Positions 1 through 10,595 of a stretch of DNA of 37,322 nt are shown here, in pieces. Position 1 is the first letter of the stretch. Every line of letters begins with the position of its first letter. The DNA comes from Nemertoderma westbladi (lineage: Eukaryota > Xenacoelomorpha > Nemertodermatida > Nemertodermatidae). The notes below the pieces were generated by a model. It was not told the DNA's origin and did not search any database. It saw only the letters and a list, made by a program, of their open reading frames with translations. The stretch is taken from the NCBI GenBank assembly GCA_032718475.1, contig JAUCBJ010001143.1:1-37322 (forward strand), given 5' to 3'. A program made the position numbers and the translations under genes.

Positions 1-1077
1 AAATGTCTGCTAAGCTGTTTTATCAATGCCGTCATAGAGTACCGGTAGCCTATGTTGTACTTACTGCAATACATGAACAAATGAATACTATAATCTGGAA
101 TACTGGAATATACACAGAGGCTTAAAGGCCTACTGGTACTGTTTTTTTTACTATACCTGTATACAGTACTGCTGTACGGCCATATACAGATAAGTGAGAT
201 GTCGCATAGGTTTGCTGTAGATCACAGGATCAGTAGACAGGCTGACAGGTAGATGTAGATAGTACTCCTACCTACTCAGTCAGTACTGCAGTATGCCAGA
301 TTTGGCCATTGTACTGTACCCTACCAGCCTACCTAACTGCCACAGTACTCCATACTCTGGTACTGAAGGAAAATGTAGTACACTGGTCAGCTGGCACACA
401 TCCAGACATCTGGTACAGATAGCTGCATAGTACTGTAGTACAGTTAGTGCACACAGTAGGCTGTTGTCAGGTTGTAGGCCTACCAAAGTCGTTACGATCT
501 ATACCAAGCATTTGTTGCTGTCAGCCTGTGCAGCTGTAGGCAGGTAGGTAGACCCTGCTATGACTATGCACTGTAAACCCGAAAGAGACATTTCACCATA
601 AGATAGCTGCGCATCTGTCTGCTATATACTATTTAAAGTAAGATGCACGAAATTTTTATGGTGAAATATGTTTCAGGCATTGTGAATAATATAATGTAAT
701 ATATACAAGGAATATCACAACATTGTTATGGTGAAATCAAATACAGCAAAATACAGCTGACAGACATACATGGAATATTTGAGGTTTTTGCCATAAAAAA
801 GTTGTGAAAATAAAATAATACCATAAATAAAAATATGCTAGTCAGTTCGGTTTTCTGGTATGACTGGTATCCTTTATAATAAATACCACAACTTCTGCAC
901 TTCAACTGCCAACATTTAGCAGATGAATTGATCTAACACTAACAATACTGGAATACACTATGTAATACCAGAATACAGCAACACTGGTTCTACTGGCTGA
1001 CCAGTAAAACAAGGATAGTGCTGAACTGCATGCTGATTGATTTCTTCTTTCACCAAGTATTATTAGCAGCATATCAA
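1..1077. other. Gene-free AT-rich stretch
   Basis: No convincing coding sequence is seen. The first ~560 bases are unusually rich in overlapping TACTGTA, CAGTACTG and GTACTG words, so short palindromes are frequent, but no regular period is visible. From ~600 on it is plain AT-rich sequence. The short open frames here lack recognisable motifs and are probably chance. Confidence 0.5.
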
Positions 1078-1157
1078 GCAAACAGTTGAGGCGACCCGAA
1101 GGCTCCTCTTTCGATAGATGCTACCGAGGGTAGGGGTGGGCGCTACTATTATCCCAA
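1078..1157 (-). repeat. 5'-truncated tRNA-derived SINE, 3' part only
   Basis: This matches the 3' half of the full SINE copies at 20596-20823 and 26547-26773: the GCAAACAGT end, the GGCGACCCGAAGGCTCCTC block and the GGTAGGGGTGGGCGCTACT block are all present in minus orientation. About 12 bases near the SINE 3' end are missing and the tRNA-like head is absent, as expected of a 5'-truncated insertion. It abuts the Helitron relic, so an open frame starting at 1118 reads through SINE sequence before entering Helitron coding sequence; that start is not a real protein start. Confidence 0.75.
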
Positions 1158-1160
1158 TCC

Positions 1161-1783
1161 CATATAATATGAGAACTAACATTATTCGTGGAGCATGTAA
1201 TAAGATAATGCAGTCACATGTTCTGTTCTTTGGTAAACCTAACACACCCCCAGCTTGTGAGCTACCAATGTCATTCCCGCAATTGAATGGTAATTTTCGT
1301 TTAATCCTTGCTGGTTCATTCACTGATAAACATAAATTATTAGCACGTCGTCCAGCCACAGTTAGACGAGATGTTGTTGAGAAACTTTTGGCTTTTTTAT
1401 TGGCTAATAACAGATTGTACAACGATGTTCAATTGCAACAATCAAACTTAGATTCTCTTCCCGCTAATGCAGTTGTTTCTCATATAATTGGAACAGCTGA
1501 TGATGAACTCAGTTTAGAGTTATTGGCAGAGAGTACATCAGCACATACAAGGCCTGAAATTATTACAGACTGTTTGACTGAAGATGATCAAAACGTTATT
1601 CGAAGTGATGCCTCTATGATAGTTTCAGCATTAGTTGAAGAACATGCTGAACGATCTGTTATGGCTGATAACATCACAACAGCTATGCAATTTGTTATTG
1701 ATGTCCCAATTCCTAATGTGGTTTGGAAGAGCCACATAGTAAGGCAGTGTCCCCTAGCATGCGATTTTATTGTAGTCAAATAA
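1161..1783 (+). pseudogene. Helitron protein, N-terminal DUF6570-like region
   Basis: The open frame resembles the region in front of the Rep nuclease in many animal Helitron proteins (DUF6570): a hydrophobic stretch (LNGNFRLILAGSF), then ARRPATVRRDVVEKLLAFLL, NNRLYNDV and LDSLPANAVV. The role of this region in transposition is not established. The frame closes with TAA at 1781-1783 before the Helitron_like_N domain carrying the HUH motif. The true N-terminus is lost or lies left of the SINE fragment. Assignment rests on motif memory, not on a search. Confidence 0.7.
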
Positions 1784-1892
1784 TGTACACTACTTTACAC
1801 TCTATACTCCAAAACCGGTTTGTCCCAATAAAATTTATTTTATAAGAACTACTCTCAGTTAAGTAATAACAGTTTTTATTACTTTTTCAGAT

Positions 1893-3134
1893 TCAGATGC
1901 CACGTTAGTTTGTCGCCGAAGTAGATCTATTTTAGCAGATTGGCAACCTGGTAACCGCATGCTAACACTAGTGAAACAGTTACAAGGTGTTCTTAATAAA
2001 CAACCACTTGAATTCATTAATGATGATGATATCAATGAATTGATGTGTCAGCCGCAGCCCCCTGCCCAGTGTGGTCCATTGAAAGAAAGTGTAGATGGTT
2101 CATATATAACAACTCAATTTGCCTCCAAAGTCAATTTGCACACTCATATTCATACTGCATCTTGTATGAAGAAGTCAGCTGCCGCACCTACAGGTTATTG
2201 TCGATTTCTATTTCCAAAACCTATATTTGCTGAAACAAAGTTTGAGATTGGAAGAGTTGTGCTAGAAAAACATATTGGATGTGAGTGGTTGAACGATTAT
2301 TGTCCTGTGTTAATAGATTTACTGAGATGTAACCACGACTGTAAGATTCTTGTAGGTGCAGCCGCTGGATCTATGCTAGCCTTCTATATTATTAAATATG
2401 TTTCGAAAGCTCAGACTTCCATAGATTCGCAAGAAGCTTTAGTGCTAGCTGCATATGATAGAAGAAAACAGATCGAACAACAGGAATTTGTTGGTGATTC
2501 ACTGAGAAATGCAACTAAGCTTATTAACTCGATAGTTTACAATTTGTCTAGAAAGGAAGAGAGATCGGCTCCTATGGCAGCATTGCTTATTGAAAAAAAG
2601 GGCGAACTATCATATTGCTCCGATACATTTTCACCATTGTTGATGGCACAATGTGAGAAGATTCTTATGTCTGATGAGTATGATGCAAATCTTACTAAAG
2701 CAGACGGTGGTTACCATGTTATAACTCAGTGGGATGATTATGTATTTAGACATGATACTTTATCTAAATTTTCTCTGTATGAGTTTGTTCAACATTATGT
2801 GAAAGTGAAAAGAACTAAACGTACTGAAAGTGATTGCTGTTTACAAGTAGAACATATTCAACATGCAACACATTTGCTGGAAAAACGAAAGACACCAGTG
2901 ATACCAGATCTTATTGGTGGGAGATTTCCTGATGTTCGAATTGTTGAAGAGCGAAACATCTATGCAACAAGAGCGTTGTTATTGTTTAAACCCTTTAGAA
3001 CAGCAGCTGAGTTATTGCCTAGACCTCCTCTTACCTCATGGGGATTATATAGTAAAACAAGCTTTGGACAGAAGTCGACCATGATTTTGGACCATATACA
3101 AGAATTTTACATTGGTCAGGATGAAGCAAAGTAA
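1893..3134 (+). pseudogene. Helitron Rep domain, C-terminal part with Tyr motif
   Basis: Counting from the ATG at 1959, the protein shows the Cys/His stretch before the Rep end (HTHIHTASC, residues 61-69), CRFLFPKP (81-88), RCNHD (123-127) and the catalytic tyrosine motif FYIIKY (142-147), matching the Y..KY pattern of Helitron Rep, where tyrosines attack DNA at the element ends. The frame is open upstream to 1893, directly after a pyrimidine tract ending TTTTTCAG (to 1890), which looks like a splice acceptor, so the ATG may be internal. The HUH metal-binding part is not visible. A TAA at 3132-3134 interrupts the frame, but the same frame stays open on the far side, so this is an in-frame nonsense mutation. 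Confidence 0.8.
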
Positions 3135-5115
3135 AATGCTGAGGCACTGAGGGAAATAGCTGGGAAGGACACTAATGGTAGTGATGGTAATCCACGGTAT
3201 GAAGTAGATAATTCCGAAATGAGCGATGATGAAGAAGTGGGAAACCGCGAATTGGCTATTGATACTGCTGCTTTGTCGTTGTCACTAGAAATGGAAGACA
3301 TAGACTCACCAGATGTTCAAGTTATAGAAAATACACTTCTGCAAAATGTACTATGTTCAACTAATACTATGAATGTGAATATCATTGAACATATTCCTTT
3401 AAGAGATTTAGAACATCGTATAAATGACATTAACGACCATGTTGATACCTCTGAGGATAACGACCATGTTGATACCTCTGAGGAAATAAACATGAGTAAG
3501 ACACCATTAGGTATCAGTCAAGACAACTTATTACAATTGTTGGAAGATGCTTTTCATGTTTCTGGTCAATACAATAGCACCATTGATGACAATAAAGTTG
3601 CAAATTCTGAAATATTTTATCCCACTCTGGAAATGGTATCACAATCATTCCATATGAATAATAAACAAACTGAGATATTTATTTGTGGTGGGAAAACGCT
3701 TTTGAATGGTATTTGTTCGAAGCCATCTGATTCTCAATTGCTCATGTTTGTAGGTGGAGCTGGTGGGACTGGAAAGAGTCGTACTGTTGATGCCTTCCGA
3801 ACTTTAGCAGCATGTTGGGGAAGTCCAAGAGCTGTTAAAGTTATGGCTCCAACTGGGGTAGCCAGTGTTTAACATTGGTGGTACAACAATTCACAATGCT
3901 TTGTCTATGAGACCTGGTTATAATAAGTTTACAAATAAAGTGCGCAACCAATTAAGAGAAAAATTCAGTGGTGTTAAACTGATCATAATTGATGAGGTAT
4001 CGATGGTATCATGTGCATTTTTAGCAAAGATTAACAAATTCTTGCAGGATGCAATGGACAACGTCGATAAGCCATTTGGTGGTCTAAATATCATCTGTAT
4101 GGGTGATTTCTATCAATTAGCGGCAGTGGCAGCCATATCACTGACAAAGCACGAAGATGAAATGAAGAAAAATGCAAGTGCATTAGAGGGACGTCTTCTC
4201 TGGAAACAATTCAATAAAGTTGTTATATTGAAGGAAAATATGAGATATCTTGATGACCCTTGTTGGGGAAATATGCTAGATGATATTCGTGTTGGTGTTT
4301 GGAACCAAGATGTCATTGATAAAATTAATGAACAGGTCATTACGGCTGATAATTGCAAAGATGTTAATGCAGATTTCTGCCCAGTTATTGTTTCAAGTAA
4401 TACCAATAGGTACCAGATAAATAGAAGCATAACCGCTGCACACAATGGCCGCATTATTCGAGTTTGTGCTGAAATTACTCCACCTAATGCAACAAAATTT
4501 AAACAGATCCGATGCCTACGCGATGATCAATGCAATGGACTGCCACCAGTGCTTGACATGTTTGCTGGTATGCCAGTAATCGTTAATCACAACCTGGCTG
4601 TCAACTTGGGTATTGCTAATGGAACTGTTGGTTGGATTTATCATATCCAGTTTGCAGATAATGAAGAAACATACATTGAAGAGAAGATGTCATTAAAATA
4701 CACGAAAACTATATACCGTGTCAAATCTCTCCCAGAGTGCATATATGTCAAGATTCGAGGTGCAAAGTTTCAAATTGAAGGTTTACCTCAGGGTGTGTAT
4801 CCTGTATTCCCTGCAAACAAGGCCATCAATGTTCGAATTACGGGGAATTATGTACTAAAATCAAATATGACCCAATTCCCATTATCCCCAGCTTTTTCAT
4901 TGACCTGTCATAAAGTCCAAGGGTTGACATTACATCATGTCATGATATCTGATACAGGCTTCAGAGGCCAATGTATGTATGTCGCACTGTCACGAGTCAG
5001 AACATTAAAGGGTCTTCATTTGTTTGAGCCTCTATCCAAAGATAAGGTCAAACGTTATGTTCCAACACGAGATCAAAGAAATGAAATGCAGAGATTGCAG
5101 ATGCAGAGTCTTTAG
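3135..5115 (+). pseudogene. Helitron PIF1-like helicase, one frameshift
   Basis: Superfamily 1 DNA helicase domain, thought to unwind the donor strand during rolling-circle transposition. The frame runs from the nonsense codon at 3132 to the TAA at 3870-3872 and contains Walker A (GGAGGTGKS, about 3751-3777) and the APTGV motif. One base out of register, the next frame continues with FNIGGTTIH, Walker B (IIDEVSM, near 3993), MGDFYQL (motif III), FSLTCHKVQGLTL (motif V) and YVALSRV (motif VI), ending with TAG at 5113-5115. The junction GVA/S/VFNIGG against the family pattern GVAAFNIGG suggests one extra base near 3864. All helicase motifs seen look intact. Confidence 0.9.
3432..3485 (+). repeat. 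27-bp in-frame tandem duplication in Helitron linker
   Basis: Two adjacent copies of a unit encoding NDHVDTSED, in the acidic linker between Rep and helicase. Being a multiple of three, it keeps the frame. Confidence 0.85.
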
Positions 5116-5149
5116 AACGGGTTTCCAAAGATTGTAAAATTTTATACAG

Positions 5150-5279
5150 CCTTTTTTTTTAATGGAAGATCTAATATATAGATCAAATATTTAGCAAGGG
5201 CTACTACTAGGATCTCTCCTAGTAGTAGCCCTTGCTAAATATTTGATCTATATATTAGATCTTCCATTAAAAAAAAAGG
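5150..5279. repeat. Perfect 63-bp inverted repeat, 4-nt loop
   Basis: The arms 5150-5212 and 5217-5279 are exact reverse complements by eye, with a TCTC loop at 5213-5216. The outer ends are CC plus nine T and nine A plus GG. It starts 34 bases after the helicase stop. Helitrons have a 3' hairpin, but usually of about 16-20 bp; alternatives are a palindromic MITE, a recent fold-back duplication or an assembly fold-back. Confidence 0.95.
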
Positions 5280-5455
5280 TCAGGTCCAGGTCAGGTCAGG
5301 TATTCTAGGTCATTGATCAAGAAAACTTGCCACCTCCATGCAGCATAAAGGAGGTGCCACCTGTAGCTGCATAGACCCTCTTACTAGGGCAAATCTGGTC
5401 CTCTAACTAGGACCCCCTTCGTTCTGGGATAAGGACGCCCTTGGTCCTGGATTAA

Positions 5456-5617
5456 GGACCCATATACTTGGCTGAAGGGAGAAGTGCGAGACAGACTCAT
5501 TCCAATTCCAGCTCAGAGTCAGACTCAGATCAATCATTGGTTGTAGCACCTCGAGCAATATTCCAGCGATCTGTAAAACGCATACACTACGAGAAGGAGA
5601 GTAGTGAGTCATCTTAA
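5456..5617 (+). CDS. Small Ser/acidic ORF, unrecognised
   Basis: A 53-codon frame opens after a stop at 5453-5455 and ends at TAA 5615-5617. It is rich in Ser, Glu and Asp in the middle (HSNSSSESDSDQS) and ends with a basic then acidic tail (FQRSVKRIHYEKESSESS). It has no good ATG, so if real it is an exon or the tail of a degraded gene. The composition is more protein-like than the surroundings, but no family is recognised and chance cannot be excluded. Confidence 0.25.
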   Translation, partial: GPIYLAEGRSARQTHSNSSSESDSDQSLVVAPRAIFQRSVKRIHYEKESSESS

Positions 5618-6384
5618 TGTTGAACTCTTGCGTGATGAATTAATGACTGACTGATACTGAATTAATAGTAATATTTGTTCTGTAATATTTGTAATAAATT
5701 GCCTTTATTGTCTGTAAACAATAAACAATACAATATCTATAATAGATTGATAGTTGCACTAGAAAAGGGACCTAACTCCATTTTTTATGAAAAACAATGC
5801 TGCTTTTCCTAATATTACAAGATTTCATTGTAGTCTGTTAATTGGTTATCCGAATATTATTGCTTCACAATACTGAAGTTGGTATATAAACTTATCATCA
5901 TCATTATTAAGTCTAAGGATGTAAAAGAAAAAAGGCCTAACTCCATTTTTTTTCGTGAAAAAATAAGTTTTGACCAAGCAACTATTACAGATTAAATTTG
6001 TCTCGCCTAATACAGTTAATGTGTGTTACTGAATATGGTATATCTCCAAATGGCATTTAACCAATCACTTAAACTCGTTTTTCTCGGAATAGTAGTTTTG
6101 TGACTTAGACCCATTTTATTCTAAGGGCGCGATATAGTAATATAATGTAATGATAGATTCTATGAAATATATGTTATTTTAATTTATAGCTCATTACTGA
6201 AAGGTTATGAATGATTGACCTTTAGTTATATTCACTATAAAAACATGCCAGTTTCGCTACATGGAATTCAATTATATTCAAATTCAATTAGATAAATTAG
6301 ATTTTGTAAAATTCTTACCTTACGGTATAACGGCATTTACTTTACACAGTAGTTGTATTTTTAATTAGAATACAATTCATTCAG

Positions 6385-6528
6385 TGAGGCTGGCAGTATG
6401 GTTCTATTGGAGGAACTCTCATCAATTAGCGATGGCTCTATTACAGGTAAGGATAATTTATCTATTACAAATAATAAATTATTAAATGTGATTATTATTT
6501 CAATATTCCAGATCCGTTATGTTCATAA
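6385..6528 (+). CDS. Possible pair of short terminal exons
   Basis: A candidate acceptor (TTCATTCAG, to 6384) precedes an open stretch containing MVLLEELSSISDG. A strong donor follows (ACAG/GTAAGG, intron from 6447), and a 65-bp candidate intron ends at a pyrimidine-rich acceptor (CAATATTCCAG, to 6511). Spliced, the frame reads four more codons and stops at 6526-6528. No upstream exons were found, so this may be the tail of a relic gene or chance splice-like sites. Confidence 0.25.
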
Positions 6529-7040
6529 TAACTTGGCTTTGGGGATGGGGCAGGTCTGCGGGGGTTCGATCTGGCTACCCAATACTGATGTGATGAGTGG
6601 AATATGGGTGCAACATTATTGTTAAATTTTCTAAACTTTAATTAAATTTAACTCTTTATACAGTATGTATTTTCATCATGTATAACCATTAATTATTGTA
6701 TCCATATATTATATTATACCACATATAATAATAATAATTACTATAAATTTATACTATATTATTAATATCACATCATTATTAGTATATACATACATACCCC
6801 AAGGAGGGTAGTACAAATAGGCAGTACAGTACGTAACTATAAGATGTAAATAGAGCACACAACAATGAAAAAAGTAATTATAACACTAACTAACAACACC
6901 AAAATAGAGGGTAAAATAAATTCAACCACACAAAACAAAACAAAATAGTTAGAAATTTAAGATGAAAATTCACAAAAAATGAAAAATAACCACGATAAGG
7001 GGAACCGATTCTTGTAAATAACTGAGTGAATTAAATAAGA

Positions 7041-7146
7041 TAGACAACGTTATGAATATCCTGTAGTTCTTCCTTACTGAAGCCGTCCACAGTTAGACAA
7101 CGTTATGAATATCCTGTAGTTCTTCCTTACTGAAGCCGTCCACAGT
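7041..7146. repeat. 53-bp tandem duplication
   Basis: Units 7041-7093 and 7094-7146 appear identical. The duplication covers the last codons of the minus-strand ORF at 7093-7341, so a second copy of its C-terminal coding sequence sits just beyond its stop codon. Confidence 0.9.
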
Positions 7147-7341
7147 TAGAGTGCCCGGTGCAAAATACCCCCTAATTCCCGACTTATTAACTCTCCATAA
7201 CTGGTCATCAGTAATTATTGCATAATTTAGGATTTTAATTAAAGCAGGCCTAAGGTACTCAATGTCATGTATCCCACAAGCATTAGAAATCCTACGCAAA
7301 TTGCACCCCAATGTACTCCTACAATCAGAGTACCATAACAA
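7093..7341 (-). CDS. Unrecognised 82-aa ORF, C-terminal fragment
   Basis: The translation is protein-like, with a regular hydrophobic pattern and the stretch TDDQLWRVNKSGIRGYFAPG near its C-terminus, but no family is recognised. The ATG at 7339-7341 may be internal to a longer, lost protein. The stop falls at the junction of a 53-bp tandem duplication. It is isolated among non-coding sequence, so it is likely a relic of a mobile element or host exon. Confidence 0.35.
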   Translation of the reverse strand: MLWYSDCRSTLGCNLRRISNACGIHDIEYLRPALIKILNYAIITDDQLWRVNKSGIRGYFAPGTLTVDGFSKEELQDIHNVV

Positions 7342-7380
7342 AGACGTAAAACGTACAAACGTAAAACACTTTCATTATTA

Positions 7381-8686
7381 CCTGTATAAGTTTTGACTTT
7401 CCTTTTTAATTATCATAATTTACTTGCCATTTTCTTACTGGTTTTTATTATCTTTTTCTTCAAAACCAGTTTTTAATTTCCTTTTTTTTTCGTATTGGTT
7501 TTTCTTTCCATTTTTTTTTAATAATGCCTGGACTATCGCTAAGCAGCCTTATTGCTGCTCCGATTCGCCTCAGAATATACAATATTATTTTAATCTCTTG
7601 ATAAATTGATATAATTACAGAATACAGAATTATCATAGAATAGATTTTGCAGATTACAGTAGCAGTACCGGTACTGCAGCAAAACTGCAGTTTAGAAAAC
7701 CCTGTTCAGCACTCTCGCAATGGACAATACACATGTAAAACAAATTGCAGATCCGGCAGAATCATTAGTGAGAGCTATCATGTTTAACTGTGCCATGAGG
7801 GAAGATGATATGATTTGTGCAGATTCTTTTGATGGGACATATAAAACAAGGATTTCAGTCTCTCTATGGCGCAGCTTTCGTAATTTCACAGAAAACTGGT
7901 CTAATATTGGATTACGATATTTGTTCGAAATTTTGTAATGTTTGAGGTACCGGTACTGAGCTGGAGCAGGAGGAATCTGTAGCTCACGATTGTGCGATAA
8001 ATATCAATTTGGGAAATTGTGGTTTTTTATTGTGGTTCTTCATACCTCTTCCATCCGGTAGCCTAGGAGACCTTGGACCGCCCTGGCCCTGACTGCCTGA
8101 AACATCCGAGTTCCTGAAGGAGATCGGGGCAAGTCTCCACTCTGTCACCCAGGAGCCCCGATTTCACAATTCCACTGCTTCCAAACCACAGAACCAATAC
8201 TGTTGGCCTAACAGCCAAAGTATTGGCCTACCATGTACTGAACTGATATAACATTAGAAGGGAAAAGTAGTCAGGCCTATGTTTACAAAATTAATTATGC
8301 TTACACTTAAAATCAAAGCAATAGTAATATAAATGCGGTTACAGTATGCTACCGGCTACCTGCCTTGCTGCCTTATAGGCCTAAACAAATATTAAGAAAA
8401 GTGGTCCGATGGCGTGATCGATCTACACATTCAGGCCATTAGCTATATATAAAATAACACAATACACAAACCCAGAACAGTAATAATGTACAGAATATTG
8501 TTGTTGGTTTGCATATAGGCAGTGCAGGCATAACATGTAACCAAATGATAGCCAAGAGTTTAGCCAATCAATGAAGGCCGCTGTAAAAGCTATCTGCTGG
8601 TGAGTCATTAGTAGCAGAGTGGAATTTATCTTCATAGGGCCTTCAAGAATGTAGAGAAGTTAACTAATATTGGTTAAGATGTAATA
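7381..8686. repeat. Dispersed repeat, copy A
   Basis: Two blocks recur in the same order at 29266-30056. The first is a pyrimidine-rich block (7381-7500, ACTTGCC...TTTCTTACTGGTTTTTATTATC). The second is a ~520-bp block starting CACAATTCCACTGCTTCCA (8165) and ending TAACTAATATTGGTTA (about 8686). Copy A has ~660 bases between them and copy B ~165, so one copy gained or lost sequence. No transposase or RT is seen; it may be a non-autonomous element or a segmental duplication. Confidence 0.8.
7720..7938 (+). CDS. Unrecognised 72-aa ORF inside dispersed repeat A
   Basis: The frame begins at an ATG and reads MDNTHVKQIADPAESLVRAI, then a moderately charged sequence ending FEIL. It looks more protein-like than the minus-strand frame over the same bases, but there is no known motif. 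It lies in the part of copy A that copy B lacks. Chance or a relic exon are both possible. Confidence 0.2.
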   Translation: MDNTHVKQIADPAESLVRAIMFNCAMREDDMICADSFDGTYKTRISVSLWRSFRNFTENWSNIGLRYLFEIL

Positions 8687-9156
8687 CTGTAGGTTCTATA
8701 GGGAAATAGATGGGAAATTCACTGATTGACAAAGGAGTCGCTGGTCCACTAGGATACAGTGCTTTAGATCCACAATAATTTTTTTGTCCGTTGAATTAAT
8801 TAATTATGTCCGGTGATTTTGTCTTTTTATGTCCGCCGAAATTGCTACCGCTAATGCCATTCTCTTTGGCTATTAGTACGGAGCAGTATATTGCAGGTAG
8901 CGAGATATATTGTAGGTAAGGAGAGCCTTACAATTATACTACAATAGATTTGGACTGAGATTCGGTTTAGAGGAACGGTGGTTCTGAGTTAATCAACAAT
9001 TGATTAATGTATCATAAGTTAATAAAGTAATCATTAAGTATCATTTTTATTTGATGTAAGCCGTTTAATTAATAATTTATATTAAAATTATTAACATACT
9101 GTAATTAGTGGTGAGGTAAAGAAAGAGGTAGCACGAGCTTGGAATCTTGATGATGT
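8687..9156. other. No gene recognised
   Basis: AT-rich sequence. A stretch at about 9110-9205 can be read as a short Lys/Arg/Gln-rich frame leading into the Penelope relic (KKEVARAWNLDD), but a stop and frame change separate it from the recognisable part. Confidence 0.35.
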
Positions 9157-9381
9157 TTGCAAACAGTTCGCAACGCAACGACAGCGGTTCTATCACATAA
9201 AGAGAGCCGAAAGGCGAGAATAAAGGCACATATAGATAATAATGTTATTTATTATGTAGCTAACCACGAACCAACACTTCCAGATTTACATTTGCTAATA
9301 AAAAAGTCAGAACATATTCTAAAAAATGACATTTTAACAAAAGAGTTTTCAAATAGTTTTGCATTTAATGTAGTTCACAGA
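9157..9381 (+). pseudogene. Penelope-like protein, linker before endonuclease
   Basis: The frame shows ARIKAHIDNNVIYYVANHEP followed by LPDLHLLIKKSEHILKNDIL and ends HR at the LINE insertion point. This matches the segment of GIY-YIG Penelope-like proteins in which a P.LP.L..II.K..HIL motif precedes a RRAPNFRDLL motif. The frame runs a few codons into the LINE and stops at 9427-9429, but that part is not its own. The family call depends on the right half. Confidence 0.55.
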
Positions 9382-10590
9382 TTCTTCTGGAATTCTTCTG
9401 GAATTCTTCTGTTTATGTATGCATGTTAGACGCATCTAAAGCGTTTGATCGTGTCAACCATTTCAAATTGTTTCGCAAACTGATAGACCGTGGTGTACCA
9501 TTATACATTGTTCGCATTATTATGTTTTGGTATCGTAACCAACTAGTGCGTGTCTGTTGGGATGGGTTTTTCTCACCATCCTTTTCTGTAACTAACGGAA
9601 CTAGACAAGGTAGTATTATTTCACCATTGCTCTATAATATTTACATTGATGAGTTAAGTAAGGAATTAAATAGTAGCGGTATAGGTTGTTCTATATGTTC
9701 ACTTAGGTTAAATCACTTAATTTATGCCGACGACTTATGTTTGATCTCAAACTCCATTTTTGGTCTGCAGAAATTAATAGATATAGCCGTAGCCTATGCT
9801 ACGTCTAACTCTATTATATTCAATACTAAGAAAACGAAGTGTTTATACTTCATTCATAAATCGTGTGCGTTAACCTCTGTCGCTAGAGTCAAATTGTATG
9901 GTTCCAACATAGAAACTGTTGATAAGTTTAACTATTTAGGGCACGTTATTAGCTCGTCCACTGACGATGACCTAGATATTACACGACAGATGCATCAACT
10001 GTACGCCAGAGGGAATACTCTGGCTAGAAAGTTTTGCCATGCGTCTGTCTATGTTAAAACTGCACTTTTTCGTGCTTACTGTACCCCAATATACTGCAAC
10101 AGCCTATGGGCTAGTAAGAACTACTCACATCGTGCGTACGATAAGATTAGGGTAGCTTACAATAATTGTGCTAGGCTACTGTTTAATATCCCTAGGCTCA
10201 CCGGTGAAGAACCTACAAGTATGTCACTTTCTTTTGGCGAACTACGTTTGCCAATGTTTTGTCACATTACTTATAGATCCTCACAAAGCCTATTAAATAG
10301 AATACTACATTCTGACAACACTATCTTAGGTGGTGTATACAATTTATGTAGACCTTACTCTGTTATATTTAGTTTGCACCAGCACTAGCCTTTTTCGTTT
10401 AACTACGTAATTGCTATTAGAGTTTCGGTGTTTATTATTAATTACTAGTGTGCTATGTATGTATTTTGTAAAGTATTTGTTTGTAAAGTATTTGTTTGTT
10501 TATATCCTTTTTGTTTATGTCCTTTTTGTTTATGTATCTACTATTTTACTATGGGCCCCCGTGGCTTGGAATAAATACAATAATAATAAT
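9382..10590 (+). mobile_element. 5'-truncated LINE (non-LTR retrotransposon) 1
   Basis: A truncated LINE copy starts within the RT domain and ends in a short AAT-type microsatellite tail (about 10570-10590). It is flanked by ACAGA on both sides, a likely 5-bp target-site duplication. At the left junction an ATTCTTCTGG unit is repeated about three times (9381-9410), perhaps made during integration. Microsatellite 3' tails are typical of CR1/L2-like and related clades; the clade is not assigned. Confidence 0.8.
9411..10388 (+). pseudogene. LINE reverse transcriptase, C-terminal two thirds
   Basis: Clear non-LTR reverse transcriptase. Counting from the ATG at 9423, LDASKAFD (residues 2-9) holds the first catalytic Asp, NGTRQGSIISP (58-68) is the primer-grip-region motif, and YADD (101-104) is the active site. 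Thumb and C-terminal sequence follow (FNYLGHVIS, then an RT-thumb-like CHASVYVKTALFRAYCTPIY). The frame is open upstream as VYVC before the ATG, so the ATG is not the natural start; fingers and endonuclease are missing through 5' truncation. The 326-codon frame is uninterrupted to TAG 10386-10388, suggesting a young insertion. Confidence 0.9.
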
Positions 10591-10595
10591 ACAGA

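Larger units (their letters stand above)
1161..5279 (+). mobile_element. Decayed Helitron (rolling-circle transposon) 1
   Basis: Plus-strand coding remnants in Helitron order: a DUF6570-like N-terminal region (1161-1783), the end of the Rep domain with its tyrosine motif (1893-3134) and a PIF1/RecD-like helicase (3135-5115). A perfect 63-bp inverted repeat follows the last stop. The HUH-bearing middle of Rep is not found and would be expected between 1783 and 2100. Neither the 5' TC end nor the 3' CTRR end could be assigned, so the element limits are approximate. The damage is light (one stop, one single-base frameshift, one missing segment), suggesting a fairly young copy. Confidence 0.85.
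5280..7040. other. Mostly non-coding, AT-rich
   Basis: Starts with GGTCAGGTC-type short direct repeats (5278-5300). Apart from two weak coding candidates listed separately (5456-5617, 6385-6528), only AT-rich sequence is seen. A pair of related lines reading as CCTAACTCCATTTTTT (about 5768 and 5937) suggests an old duplicated segment. Confidence 0.4.
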
